The position numbers were made by a program, and so were the translations under genes. The notes under the pieces were generated by a model that saw only the letters and a program-made list of their open reading frames with translations, was not told where the DNA came from and did not search any database. Shown in pieces: positions 51,899 through 59,727 of a DNA stretch of 64,000 nt. How positions within the stretch are numbered: position 1 is the first letter of the stretch; each line of letters opens with the position of its first letter. The stretch lies in the NCBI GenBank assembly GCA_025464095.1, contig JAODMF010000013.1:124001-188000 (forward strand), given 5' to 3'. This stretch comes from Glaciihabitans sp. (GTDB lineage: Bacteria > Actinomycetota > Actinomycetes > Actinomycetales > Microbacteriaceae).

Positions 51899-52037
51899 CA
51901 CAACACCCTTTTTGGTTCCGGCCGCATCATTTCTGCTTGTACCCGCTCCCGCCGACACATCACTGAGCGCGCGTCACGGAACTCGGCCGTCGGCAAAGCA
52001 ACCGTAGTGCGAAACCCGCCCGGCTGCCGTGACCAGC

Positions 52038-52613
52038 TCACTTCTGGGGGACGTAAACGCCCGGGTGACCGGTCGCTTTGTGATTTTTGATACCAAACTG
52101 GCCGAACCACAGGTTGAACGGCTTCCTCGCGCCCGACGCGGTGTATCCATCCTCGGAGGCCGGTGCGACCCCTAACGCGTAGTGCCCGACAGTATCCGGG
52201 TGCGCAGTATCGATCGAGAAGTCGACGAAGGACAGCTCGAAATCCTTCCCAGCCACGGTCACTTTGTAGTTGCCGAGCAAATCCTCGGTCTCCTGGAAAT
52301 TTACGATATCTCCCCTCCCCCCGGTGCCCTGCGACTCCCACGTCAGTTTGCCGGGGGGGAAAACGGACAGAAAGTAGTCCAATCCGCTATCCAGATCGGT
52401 GGCATTCTCGCGCGCGCGCTGCGAAAACAGCTTCTTCAATGCAGACGCATCGTGATGCTTCACAGCATTCGCGATGTGCTGCATCTGAACAGCCGCCACC
52501 TTTTCGGAATCGTCGTGGGAAGGCGAAGTGAGAGCCGGCGAAAGCGAACACGCAGAAAGTAGCCCCACACACCCCAGCGCCACCAGGGCGCCCAGAACTC
52601 GTCGCATCACCAT
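52038..52613 (-). CDS. DUF5104-type lipoprotein
   Basis: A 191-residue lipoprotein with lipobox LLSAC (Cys 22) and a domain resembling DUF5104 (AVKHHDASALKKLFSQRARENATDLDSGLDYFLSVFP, then YKVTVAGKDFELSFVDFSID, VGHYALGVAP, ATGHPGVYVPQK). GAGGAGGTGAG precedes ATG 52613. DUF5104 lipoproteins are often found as small variable surface proteins in Gram-positives; a link to toxin immunity is possible because toxin debris lies nearby, but this is inference. Confidence 0.8.
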   Translation of the reverse strand: MVMRRVLGALVALGCVGLLSACSLSPALTSPSHDDSEKVAAVQMQHIANAVKHHDASALKKLFSQRARENATDLDSGLDYFLSVFPPGKLTWESQGTGGRGDIVNFQETEDLLGNYKVTVAGKDFELSFVDFSIDTAHPDTVGHYALGVAPASEDGYTASGARKPFNLWFGQFGIKNHKATGHPGVYVPQK

Positions 52614-52754
52614 GCTCACCTCCTCTACCAGCTTATTTTCGCGGTATTCATACCTGCATCCCCGACATATGAACTCCAACCCACCCTCGCAGAAGACTCG
52701 CTCTTACGGAACGCGTTATACATGCAAATAGTATTGGTGACCAGCACTTATTTC

Positions 52755-52791
52755 GTGCGCTTGGAGGGATTTGACTCCCCTACTGAGCCGC
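52755..52791 (+). repeat. att-like repeat copy b (diverged)
   Basis: This copy has the 20-base tRNA-derived core with two changes (CC to TT) followed by the non-tRNA arm CTCCCCTACTGAGCCGC shared with the copies at 53532 and 55728. The gap 52614-53046 holds no convincing gene other than this repeat. Confidence 0.7.
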
Positions 52792-53046
52792 TTCCATAAT
52801 CGAAATCAACTTGTCGCAGGGCGGTGCAACGACTTCGTGCGCTGGTCGAAGAGGCATGCGCCCGTGCCGTCGCTCATGAGGATGCGACGAGAGTTACCTT
52901 CGTGTTGGGAAGGCTGACGAAACAGAAAGGGCAGGACGATAGTGTCACCTCGTGAGCAATCGAGAATCTCAGCACCGATGTAACGAGCGACGCGCAAGCT
53001 TTCCCGCGACTAGCCAGAGAGTTAGCCGAGTTGGGTCGGGCGCATT

Positions 53047-53370
53047 GTGACGGACATTCTGCCGCGCCAGCGGCGACCAATCCGAACCGCAGCGTGGGTG
53101 ACACTCGCTCTTAGTGTGCTCGTCGCCGCAATCGAGCTATGGGTCAATTCTCCCGCGAGTGCGAGCATCGACTTCTTCGGCATAGCGAATACTCCTGAAG
53201 GCATTGTCACTTTAGTAATTGGTACCTATGCCCTCTGGCTTCTTGCTGGAGTGATCGACGTGGTGTTCTTCATTGTCTTGAGGGGCTGGCGAAATCGCGT
53301 AATCGTGCTTGGCGGTATTGTCGCGGTGCTAGTGCCGCTCGCATACATATTTTGGAGGCTGAACTTTTGA
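53047..53370 (+). CDS. Small membrane protein in the tRNA-Arg accessory region
   Basis: A 107-residue protein with three membrane segments (AAWVTLALSVLVAAIELWV, GIVTLVIGTYALWLLAGVIDVVFFIVL, VIVLGGIVAVLVPLAYIFW). It starts with GTG and is more A/T-rich than core genes. It is the only gene between repeat copies b and c. Function unknown. Confidence 0.6.
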   Translation: MTDILPRQRRPIRTAAWVTLALSVLVAAIELWVNSPASASIDFFGIANTPEGIVTLVIGTYALWLLAGVIDVVFFIVLRGWRNRVIVLGGIVAVLVPLAYIFWRLNF

Positions 53371-53531
53371 TTCTCTCAGTCCCCTGCGCTCCTCACGGCA
53401 ACCCCGGCCCAGGCGATTCTTGCCGGGCTCGTCTGCGACCGCTAACAATGCCTTATCAACGAGGCATCATGTCGCACAAAGCCTTGGGCTCTCGGCAATT
53501 CGCTAGGTGATGCGTCAGAGCCACTATTTGA

Positions 53532-53730
53532 GTGCGCCCGGAGGGATTTGACTCCCCTACTGAGCCGCCTCCCGATCGCGCGGTCACACGCAGGTGCAAG
53601 TAGCCCGCACTGCGCGATCCGGCGGACTGCTCAGCGGGGGCCCACTCATGTTCACAGCGACGCCCGTCGGACTCGAAAAGCCGGGACGTCGGTTAAACGA
53701 AAGAGGGACGCCACCGCATGGTGACGTCCC
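53532..53730 (+). repeat. 199-bp repeat, copy c (tRNA 3' end plus downstream block)
   Basis: The block begins with the 20-base tRNA-Arg 3' core and ends with a terminator hairpin. It matches 55728-55926 with about nine differences in 199 bases. It has an internal dyad GATCGCGC/GCGCGATC. No tRNA follows its right end. The stretch 53371-54000 contains no gene. Confidence 0.85.
53705..53730 (-). terminator. Duplicated tRNA-type terminator hairpin (copy c)
   Basis: GGGACG and CGTCCC arms with further pairing CACC/GGTG, followed on the minus strand by TCTTTCGTTT. It is identical in structure to the hairpin behind the tRNA-Arg gene but has no transcript of its own here. Confidence 0.6.
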
Positions 53731-54000
53731 CGGATAACGCGGATCTTCGCGCCGATGCCAGTGTTTACGTCGCAGATGTATCCCTATGCGTCACGTGAAC
53801 GCCCTACCCATCTTGGTCATTTGTAGGTTTCTGTCGGGTTCGGATGGCCGATCGACGAATCGTTCGCCGGAGAGAGACCCCGCGACAGCTGCACAGCCGC
53901 GACGCGGTTCGCTCAGCCGCTTGGGGCCAGTCAGTCAATATTCAGCACCATCTCGTGAGGCAGATGAATAGCCCGCTAGCCAAAATGAGCGTCCAGCTCA

Positions 54001-54313
54001 TTACGAAGGTAACGGCAGTTCCGCAAAGAGCGATGGCGCAACGATTTCCATGGATCGGGCCGCTCTTGATTGGCCGACGAGAATCGGCAAGCGCCAGCGC
54101 GCAATCAAACTGGCGAGACCCAACATCATGAGCGCCGGACCGGTATAGAGGAGCACAACGAGATACGGACGCGGGTCGGCTTGCGGGTCGTACTCCGGTT
54201 CATGCGGCTTCAGTTGGTAGACAATCCTCGCAATCGTAACGAGGACGCCCAATCCGAAGATTACCCCCGGCGGCTACCAGCAGCCCGGTCCGCCACTTCT
54301 GAAAGTTCGTCAT
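54001..54313 (-). pseudogene. Frameshifted small membrane protein gene
   Basis: From ATG at 54313 the frame reads MTNFQKWRTGLLVAAG. Skipping one base in the five-C run 54264-54268 then gives VIFGLGVLVTIARIVYQLKP, PRPYLVVLLYTGPALMMLGLASLIARW and a stop at 54001. Joined, it would be a protein of about 103 residues with two membrane helices. Either a real frameshift or a homopolymer sequencing error. Confidence 0.5.
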
Positions 54314-54520
54314 GCACCCGCGGAGCGGTGGTCGGCACGTCGCTCAACGGCGTCGGCAGCAAACTGGCCCATGAGAAAAATTCGCGGTCGCCTTGTAAGC
54401 GAGGCGTTTTGTCATATCCGCGACCTGGCCACTGGCAAGCGGCGCACCGCAACTGTTGTGGACGAGCATGCGGCTGGTCCCGCCTGGTGCAACCGCCGCC
54501 CGGCTACACATTCACCGGAG

Positions 54521-55069
54521 CTAGCTGCGCTGGAACGCTCGCAAGATCCGCTCATGGCCGGAATTTTGAAGCGCAACCTCGATGTGCCCCCACACGTCGT
54601 CGCGATACCTTTCGATCGCTAACCGAAGGTCTCGAACTGAATCTGTTGGCTGGAGTTCTTCGTCGATGTCGTCCTGAAAAGTTAGGAAGGCATCGAACGC
54701 GGCACGAGGCAGCCTCAGCGCTGGTTCTTCTAATCCGACCCGCAGTCGCCACCGGTTGTGTTCAATCAGGGACGCAAGCGATGCGTCCATCTCAAGAGAT
54801 GCAAGCAGTGCGACTCTTCGCCAATCGCTTGTTGTCATCGAGGGCAACCCCAGTTCGGCGATATAACCGTCAACCCATTGCATGATCTCTTCGTGGACCG
54901 CCTCCGAACCGTGTTCAACGAGAGCGAAAAGATTGGCCGAGAATGGCCCCAACGTCAGTAGCTCTAGGGTGGCCGCTCCTATGATCGCGCTTTCGTCCAT
55001 CTCGATGGAAACGAGTGCCACGTCGATAAGCCATCTTCGGAAAGCATCTTCAAATACTTTTGTTGACAC
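54521..55069 (-). CDS. Candidate immunity protein
   Basis: A 182-residue acidic helical protein (FEDAFRRWLIDVALVSIEMDESAIIGAATLELLTLGPF; SDWRRVALLASLEMDASLASLIEHNRWRLRVGLEEP) with no recognised family. GTG 55069 with GGGGGA upstream is preferred; it starts 28 bases after the stop of a toxin-like tail. Gene order and acidic composition suggest it neutralises that toxin. Inference. Confidence 0.55.
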   Translation of the reverse strand: MSTKVFEDAFRRWLIDVALVSIEMDESAIIGAATLELLTLGPFSANLFALVEHGSEAVHEEIMQWVDGYIAELGLPSMTTSDWRRVALLASLEMDASLASLIEHNRWRLRVGLEEPALRLPRAAFDAFLTFQDDIDEELQPTDSVRDLRLAIERYRDDVWGHIEVALQNSGHERILRAFQRS

Positions 55070-55097
55070 TATGTCCCCCGTTCCGACTCCTGTTTCG

Positions 55098-55283
55098 TCA
55101 ATCAATTTTGAACTTTCCTTCAACCTTTGCTCCAGTGAGCACATTCTCGTACCAGTGCACCTGACCCTTAATTCCCGCGACCACGCCGGATACTAGGGTG
55201 CGCCCCTCGTCCGCCGCCATTTTGGTCCAATTTTCGACCTTTCCCCCGTACTGAGCGGCCAAACGTGCTGAATGACCTTGACG
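55098..55283 (-). pseudogene. C-terminal fragment of a polymorphic toxin
   Basis: The last 61 codons read GHSARLAAQYGGKVENWTKM, then GQVHWYENVLTGAKVE and a lysine-rich end. The H-x3-A-x3-YGG pattern and the late HWYENV.TG..VE strand recall C-terminal toxin domains of Rhs/CdiA-type proteins. The open frame continues upstream to about 55538, but that part is not recognisable and no delivery domain or signal peptide is in frame. It is probably a displaced toxin tail kept with its immunity gene. Confidence 0.5.
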
Positions 55284-55727
55284 GAACAGCGGACGAACGT
55301 GCCGCGCAACTCGCACTCGTTTTGCCCAACGCCTCGGCCGATTGGCTTCATAAACAAGTGGCTTTGGCGCTGGGTGCTTGGGGCGACGATGAGACCAACC
55401 ATCGCGATCCATCGCCAGGCACACCAAGATTTCTGAGGACGCGCGTGCGGTGGTCCCAGCTTCGCAGGAGGTCGAGTTCAATCCCTGCTCGGGCTTGGCT
55501 GACACCGCAGGGCAAGCTCGCCGACGATGACTCGGCACCCTCTCTCAATAAGGCTGGTCCGGCGAGAGCGAGCACAACCGTTGTAACGAGATACCTAAGG
55601 TCTCTCAATTGCCGTTCTCAAAAGTACTGCAATTGAGAGTCGAGTTTTGCGAGTGTGAGCAATATGTGGGCAAAGAAAAACCGGCCAAACCGGCACTAAC
55701 AAAAGTGCTGGTCAGACCTGCTATTCT

Positions 55728-55926
55728 GTGCGCCCGGAGGGATTTGACTCCCCTACTGAGCCGCCTCCAGATCGCCCGGTCACACGCAGGTGCAAGTAGC
55801 CGGCACTGCGCGATCCGGCGGACTGCTCAGCGGGGGCCCATTCAGGTTCACAGCGACGCCCGTCGGACTGGACAAGCCCGGACATCGGTTAAACGAAAGA
55901 GGGACGCCACCGCATGGTGACGTCCC
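55728..55926 (+). repeat. 199-bp repeat, copy d, adjoining tRNA-Arg
   Basis: Same block as 53532-53730, about 95 percent identical by eye. Its right end is the true terminator of the tRNA gene, ten bases from the tRNA core at 55937. The region between the toxin fragment and this copy (about 55540-55727) shows no gene. Confidence 0.85.
55901..55926 (-). terminator. Terminator of tRNA-Arg
   Basis: On the minus strand a GGGACG..CGTCCC hairpin with inner CACC/GGTG pairs is followed by TCTTTCGTTT, 12 bases after the tRNA 3' end. Confidence 0.75.
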
Positions 55927-55937
55927 GACTTCTCGAG

Positions 55938-56010
55938 TGCGCCCGGAGGGATTTGAACCCCCGGCCTATTGATCCGTAGTCAATTGCTCTATCCGCTGAG
56001 CTACGGGCGC
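55938..56010 (-). tRNA. tRNA-Arg (anticodon ACG)
   Basis: A complete cloverleaf on the minus strand: acceptor GCGCCCG/CGGGCGC, D arm GCTC-AGCGGATA-GAGC, anticodon arm ATTGA-CTACGGA-TCAAT with anticodon ACG (Arg CGN codons, A34 normally read as inosine), variable loop AGGCC and T arm GGGGG-TTCAAAT-CCCTC. The discriminator base is A and CCA is not encoded. Its 3' end is the source of the repeats to the left. Confidence 0.96.
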
Positions 56011-56092
56011 ATTGTTCGGGCTTGAAAACCCAACCTGACGACTATACCAGCGCCTGCGACCAACATCAGCCGCCTGCGCGGATGAGGTTCCT

Positions 56093-56128
56093 CGCCAGGA
56101 CACCACGCGCGTGCGTGGTGTCCTGGCG
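56093..56128. terminator. Strong hairpin between the dhaL end and tRNA-Arg
   Basis: A perfect 16-bp stem (CGCCAGGACACCACGC and its complement) with loop GCGT. It lies 72 bases after the dhaL stop, so it most likely ends the catabolic operon; no T-run is present. Confidence 0.75.
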
Positions 56129-56199
56129 ATGGGGTTGCTAGGTTCCCCGGCTTAACAGGTGCGGTGCAGTCTGGTGAGGCAGGCGTCGTTGGCTAGTGC

Positions 56200-56832
56200 C
56201 TACGCCTGGTCGAGATTTGCGGCCTTCCACGACTGCAGGAAGCGCAGGAAGGCCGTGGCCCCCGGGTCCTGCAGTCCGATGCTGCGCTCCTGCAACCAGG
56301 ATGCGCGTCCACGCCGTGACTGCATCGACGTCGTCTCGACGACAGCCTTCTCTGCTGCCGCGATCGCCCGGTCGAGTGCCTCGGCTACGTCGGATGAGGT
56401 CGCGAGCGCCTCACCCGCCGGCACCAGGGCATCAAGGATGGTCTTGTCGCCAACGGCCGCCTTGCCTCGCTTGCCGATGCTCTCTCCGGCAGCCCGCGCG
56501 AATGCACTCGCATCCTCGGTGGTCAGCTCGGATGTCGTCGCCCACAGGCGCGACCCCGACAGCAGCGCACCCGCAACGAGTGCCGCCATCGTCGACGGAT
56601 TTGCGTTAGCAAACGCCTTCGCGCACGAGCGGATGATCTCCTCGGCCGAGACGTCATCCCCCGTCGCGTCGAGCGCCTCGATGATGGCGTCGGCTCCCAG
56701 TGAGACGGTAATGCCGAGGTCCCCGTCACCGAGTGCGGTGTCCAGGTCACGCAGCTCGTCGGCGTACTGCTTAATCTCGACCATCGAATTGCGAATGGCC
56801 CGGTTCAGTCCTGCTACATCCATGCGTGTCAT
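56200..56832 (-). CDS. dhaL: DhaL-type kinase nucleotide-binding subunit
   Basis: A 210-residue all-helical DhaL domain: LDTALGDGDLGITVSLGA carries the Asp residues binding two Mg ions and ADP, NPSTMAALVAGALLSGSRLW and GDKTILDALVPA complete the nucleotide site. With DhaK it phosphorylates a short ketose; whether the phosphate donor is ATP or a PTS protein cannot be decided, but no DhaM gene is present. It overlaps dhaK by ATGA. Confidence 0.9.
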   Translation of the reverse strand: MTRMDVAGLNRAIRNSMVEIKQYADELRDLDTALGDGDLGITVSLGADAIIEALDATGDDVSAEEIIRSCAKAFANANPSTMAALVAGALLSGSRLWATTSELTTEDASAFARAAGESIGKRGKAAVGDKTILDALVPAGEALATSSDVAEALDRAIAAAEKAVVETTSMQSRRGRASWLQERSIGLQDPGATAFLRFLQSWKAANLDQA

Positions 56833-57827
56833 GCCTCCACAAAGAACGGTGATTCGGCGGGCGCGTTGAGGAGCTCGAGTCGCTCATCGTTCAGCTTGAG
56901 GAAGGACAGCGACGCTCCAGCCATCTCGAGGCTTGTTGCGTACTCCCCGATGTAGCTCTTCTCGATCGTCACGCCGAGCAGTTCGGCCTGCTTGTGCACG
57001 TGGCGGTACATAACGTACAGCTCTTCCAACGGTGTCGCGCCCATGCCGTTGACCAGCACGGCGATGCGATCGCCCTGCGCCAGCTCGAGGTCGGCGACGA
57101 GCGGCTGCATCAACCGCTCCACGATCTGGTCTGCAGTTTCGAGGGGACCGCGGTGGATGCCCGACTCCCCGTGGATGCCGATTCCGATCTCCATCTCGCC
57201 GTCTGGCAGCTCGAAGCTCGGCTTGCCGGTCGTCGGGAGGATGGTCGGGCTGAGCCCGATGCCCATCGTCGCGGTGTTCTCGATGATGTCCTCGGCGACG
57301 GCAGCAACCGCGTCGAGGTCGTCGCCACGCTCGGCAGCCGCACCCGCGCCCTTGAAGGCGAACAGGATGCCCGCCACACCGCGCCGGTCGAGCTTGCGCT
57401 CCTTCGGCTGGCTCGCGACATCGTCACGCCCGAGAACGGTGCGCGTCTCGATTCCCTCGAGTTCTGCGAGGTCGGTTGCGAGGTCGAAGTTGAAGACGTC
57501 GCCGCCGTAGTTGCCGTACAGGTAGACCACGCCGGCCCCGCCATCCACCGCTTTGGCAGCCTCAAAGCACTGCTGCGCAGAAGGAGACGAGAAGACGTTG
57601 CCGATCGCGACACCGGAGCACAGCCCCTTGCCGACGTAACCCTTGAACAACGGGAGGTGACCCGAGCCGCCGCCCGTGACGATACCGACGCGACCGGTGG
57701 GCGCATCCGCACGCACGAGGATGCGCTTGTCGTCGCCAGGCGTCTTCAGCTTGTCCGGGTGGGCGAGCAGGATTCCGTCGATGAGTTCATCGACAAAATT
57801 GCTCGGATCATTAATGATTTTTCTCAT
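56829..57827 (-). CDS. dhaK: DhaK-type kinase substrate-binding subunit
   Basis: A 332-residue DhaK protein: VTGGGSGHLPLFKGYVGKGL, LYGNYGGDVFNFDLA, MEIGIGIHGESGIHRG (contains the histidine that covalently holds the ketose in DhaK) and NGMGATPLEELYVMYRHV. Substrates in the family include dihydroxyacetone and related ketoses such as erythrulose. Neighbours (lactonase-like hydrolase, CUT2 importer) suggest a sugar or sugar-lactone pathway rather than glycerol use. Confidence 0.93.
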   Translation of the reverse strand: MRKIINDPSNFVDELIDGILLAHPDKLKTPGDDKRILVRADAPTGRVGIVTGGGSGHLPLFKGYVGKGLCSGVAIGNVFSSPSAQQCFEAAKAVDGGAGVVYLYGNYGGDVFNFDLATDLAELEGIETRTVLGRDDVASQPKERKLDRRGVAGILFAFKGAGAAAERGDDLDAVAAVAEDIIENTATMGIGLSPTILPTTGKPSFELPDGEMEIGIGIHGESGIHRGPLETADQIVERLMQPLVADLELAQGDRIAVLVNGMGATPLEELYVMYRHVHKQAELLGVTIEKSYIGEYATSLEMAGASLSFLKLNDERLELLNAPAESPFFVEA

Positions 57828-57857
57828 GGTTGTCCTTGATCGGTGGTGCAGGTGCGA

Positions 57858-58682
57858 TTATCCGAGGGTGCCGCTGGGGTAGCGCTTGTTGAACTCCCAG
57901 TCGTGCCCGGGGACGATGATGTCGGCCTCCTGGTGAAGGCGGTCGTAACCGCTCATCAGGTCCTGGAGGGACCAGAACGAACCCGTGGGCCAGTTGAGTT
58001 CGAGATTCTTGTAGTTGTACATGATGTCGCCGGCGAGAGCGACGCGACCGGCGTCGGTGTCAACCACGACGACCATCGTGCCGGGCGTGTGGCCGCCGAT
58101 CTTGATCAGCCGTACGCCGGGTTCGATCTGATAATCGCCCTCGAGGATCTGGATGCGGTCGCGCACGTTGGCGATGTTGTACGAGTACTCGGGGTAGGAG
58201 TACTGGCAGTATGCCGGTGGCGTCAGACCCTGCGCGATCTCCGACCGCTGAACGAGGAACTTCGCGTTCGGGAACAGGTGGTTGTTTCCGATGTGGTCGA
58301 AGTGCAGGTGGGAGAGCACGACGATGTCGATCTCCTCCGGGGTCACACCGTGGCGGGCGAGGCCGGCCGTGAGGTCCTGCTCCGGTGACTTTGTCGTCCA
58401 GGTGGGAACGCCGTGGCGCGCCATCATCTCCATGATCTCGTCCACGTCGCCGATGCCCGTGTCGATCAGGATCTTCTTCTCGGTGCCCTCAAGCAGCCAC
58501 ACCGGAACCGGCACCATTCCGCCAGCCGCCGGCACGCCATAGTGCGACACGTGGTCGGCGGTGAACCCGCCGGGCATCACCTGCTCCTCGGTGTGGTCGG
58601 GGTGGATGCCCGCGTTCAGCAGGTGGCCGACCAGCATGTTCTCCAGCTCACCCGTGACGATGTTGTGGATCTTGATTCCCAT
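57858..58682 (-). CDS. Metallo-beta-lactamase-fold hydrolase, lactonase-like
   Basis: A 274-residue MBL-fold enzyme with zinc motif HLHFDH (125-130), His 198 (GGHTPGT), bridging Asp 219 (AGDIMYNY) and His 260 (VPGHDW). The GGMVPVPVWLLEG and late Tyr region resemble N-acyl-homoserine lactonases (AttM/AiiA class), but location inside a DhaK/ABC operon suggests a sugar lactone or similar ester. ATG 58682 follows GGAGAGAA; homology starts at IKIHNIVTGEL. Confidence 0.85.
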   Translation of the reverse strand: MGIKIHNIVTGELENMLVGHLLNAGIHPDHTEEQVMPGGFTADHVSHYGVPAAGGMVPVPVWLLEGTEKKILIDTGIGDVDEIMEMMARHGVPTWTTKSPEQDLTAGLARHGVTPEEIDIVVLSHLHFDHIGNNHLFPNAKFLVQRSEIAQGLTPPAYCQYSYPEYSYNIANVRDRIQILEGDYQIEPGVRLIKIGGHTPGTMVVVVDTDAGRVALAGDIMYNYKNLELNWPTGSFWSLQDLMSGYDRLHQEADIIVPGHDWEFNKRYPSGTLG

Positions 58683-58713
58683 GTTCTCTCCTTCGATTGG
58701 GGATGTGGCAGCG

Positions 58714-59727
58714 CTAGCTGCGGGCGTACCGACGTGCGATGGTCGCGAGCGCAACCGCGAACACCAGGATTCCGCCCTTGAAGACGAACTGGAAGAACGT
58801 GGGCGTTCCGACGAGGCCGAGACCGTTGAAGCCAATGTTGACGATGAGCACACCGATCAGCGTGCCGAGGATGTGGAATTTACCGTCACGCAGGGTGGCC
58901 GAGCCGAGGAACACGGCTGCCAGCGCATCGAGCAGGTACCCGTCACCGGAACTGACCATGCCGCTGCCGAGTTGCGACGAGAGCAGGATGCCCGCGATGG
59001 CAGCGCAGACGCCGGCGATGACGAAGGCGGCGATCTTCGCTCGGTCCGTGCGCACTCCGGCGAGCGCAGCCGCGTGGCGGTTGGCGCCGGTCGCCTGGAT
59101 GCGGAAGCCCAGCGGCGTGCGGTTGAGCAGCACCCACAGGATCACGAGCACGATCACCATGAGCCAGATGAGGTTCGGAACCCCGAGGACGCTGCGGCCG
59201 AGCGCGATGGCGGTAAAGGCTGCGGGCAGCGACACGATCGGCTGGCCGGAGCTGTAGCCGAAGCTGACGCCGACGACCGCGGTGCCGACGCCGAGCGTCG
59301 CGACGACCGCGTTCACCCCCGCTTTCGCGACGAGCAGGCCGTTGACCAGGCCGATCACGGAACCGGCGACCACGGTGATCAGGATGGCAAGGGGGATCGG
59401 AACACCCTGGTTACTCATCAATCCGGTGACCAGCACGCCGGCAAGGCTCGCGGTGTAGCCGATGCTCAGGTCGAACTCGCCGGCAACCAACACCAGAGTC
59501 ACTCCGCAGGCGATGATCGCCGTCAGGGCTGACTGGCTGAGAATCGCCAGCAGGTTAAGCGGCTGCAGGAACGATCCCCCTGGCGAGGCAATCGCGAAGA
59601 TGACGATGAGGATCACCATCGCGATCAGGGTTCCGTACTTGGAGATGATCAGCAGCGCGGTGCGTTGGCGCCGCGCGGCGGGTGCGCCATCCACTTCGGT
59701 AGGGCTGGCTGACTCGGTGAGACTCAT
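58714..59727 (-). CDS. Sugar ABC transporter permease (CUT2)
   Basis: A 337-residue membrane protein of the ribose permease family (GEFDLSIGYTASLAGVLVTG, GLVNGLLVAKAGVNAVVATLGVGTAV, LLDALAAVFLGSATLRDGKFH). As the only permease in this cluster it should act as a homodimer. It overlaps the ATPase gene by ATGA (59724). Confidence 0.92.
   Translation of the reverse strand: MSLTESASPTEVDGAPAARRQRTALLIISKYGTLIAMVILIVIFAIASPGGSFLQPLNLLAILSQSALTAIIACGVTLVLVAGEFDLSIGYTASLAGVLVTGLMSNQGVPIPLAILITVVAGSVIGLVNGLLVAKAGVNAVVATLGVGTAVVGVSFGYSSGQPIVSLPAAFTAIALGRSVLGVPNLIWLMVIVLVILWVLLNRTPLGFRIQATGANRHAAALAGVRTDRAKIAAFVIAGVCAAIAGILLSSQLGSGMVSSGDGYLLDALAAVFLGSATLRDGKFHILGTLIGVLIVNIGFNGLGLVGTPTFFQFVFKGGILVFAVALATIARRYARS

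Noticed and set aside
55920-55972. Peptide VRPEGFEPPAY suggesting a coding region
   Set aside because: This is the well-known translation of a tRNA 3' end read on the wrong strand; the bases belong to tRNA-Arg.
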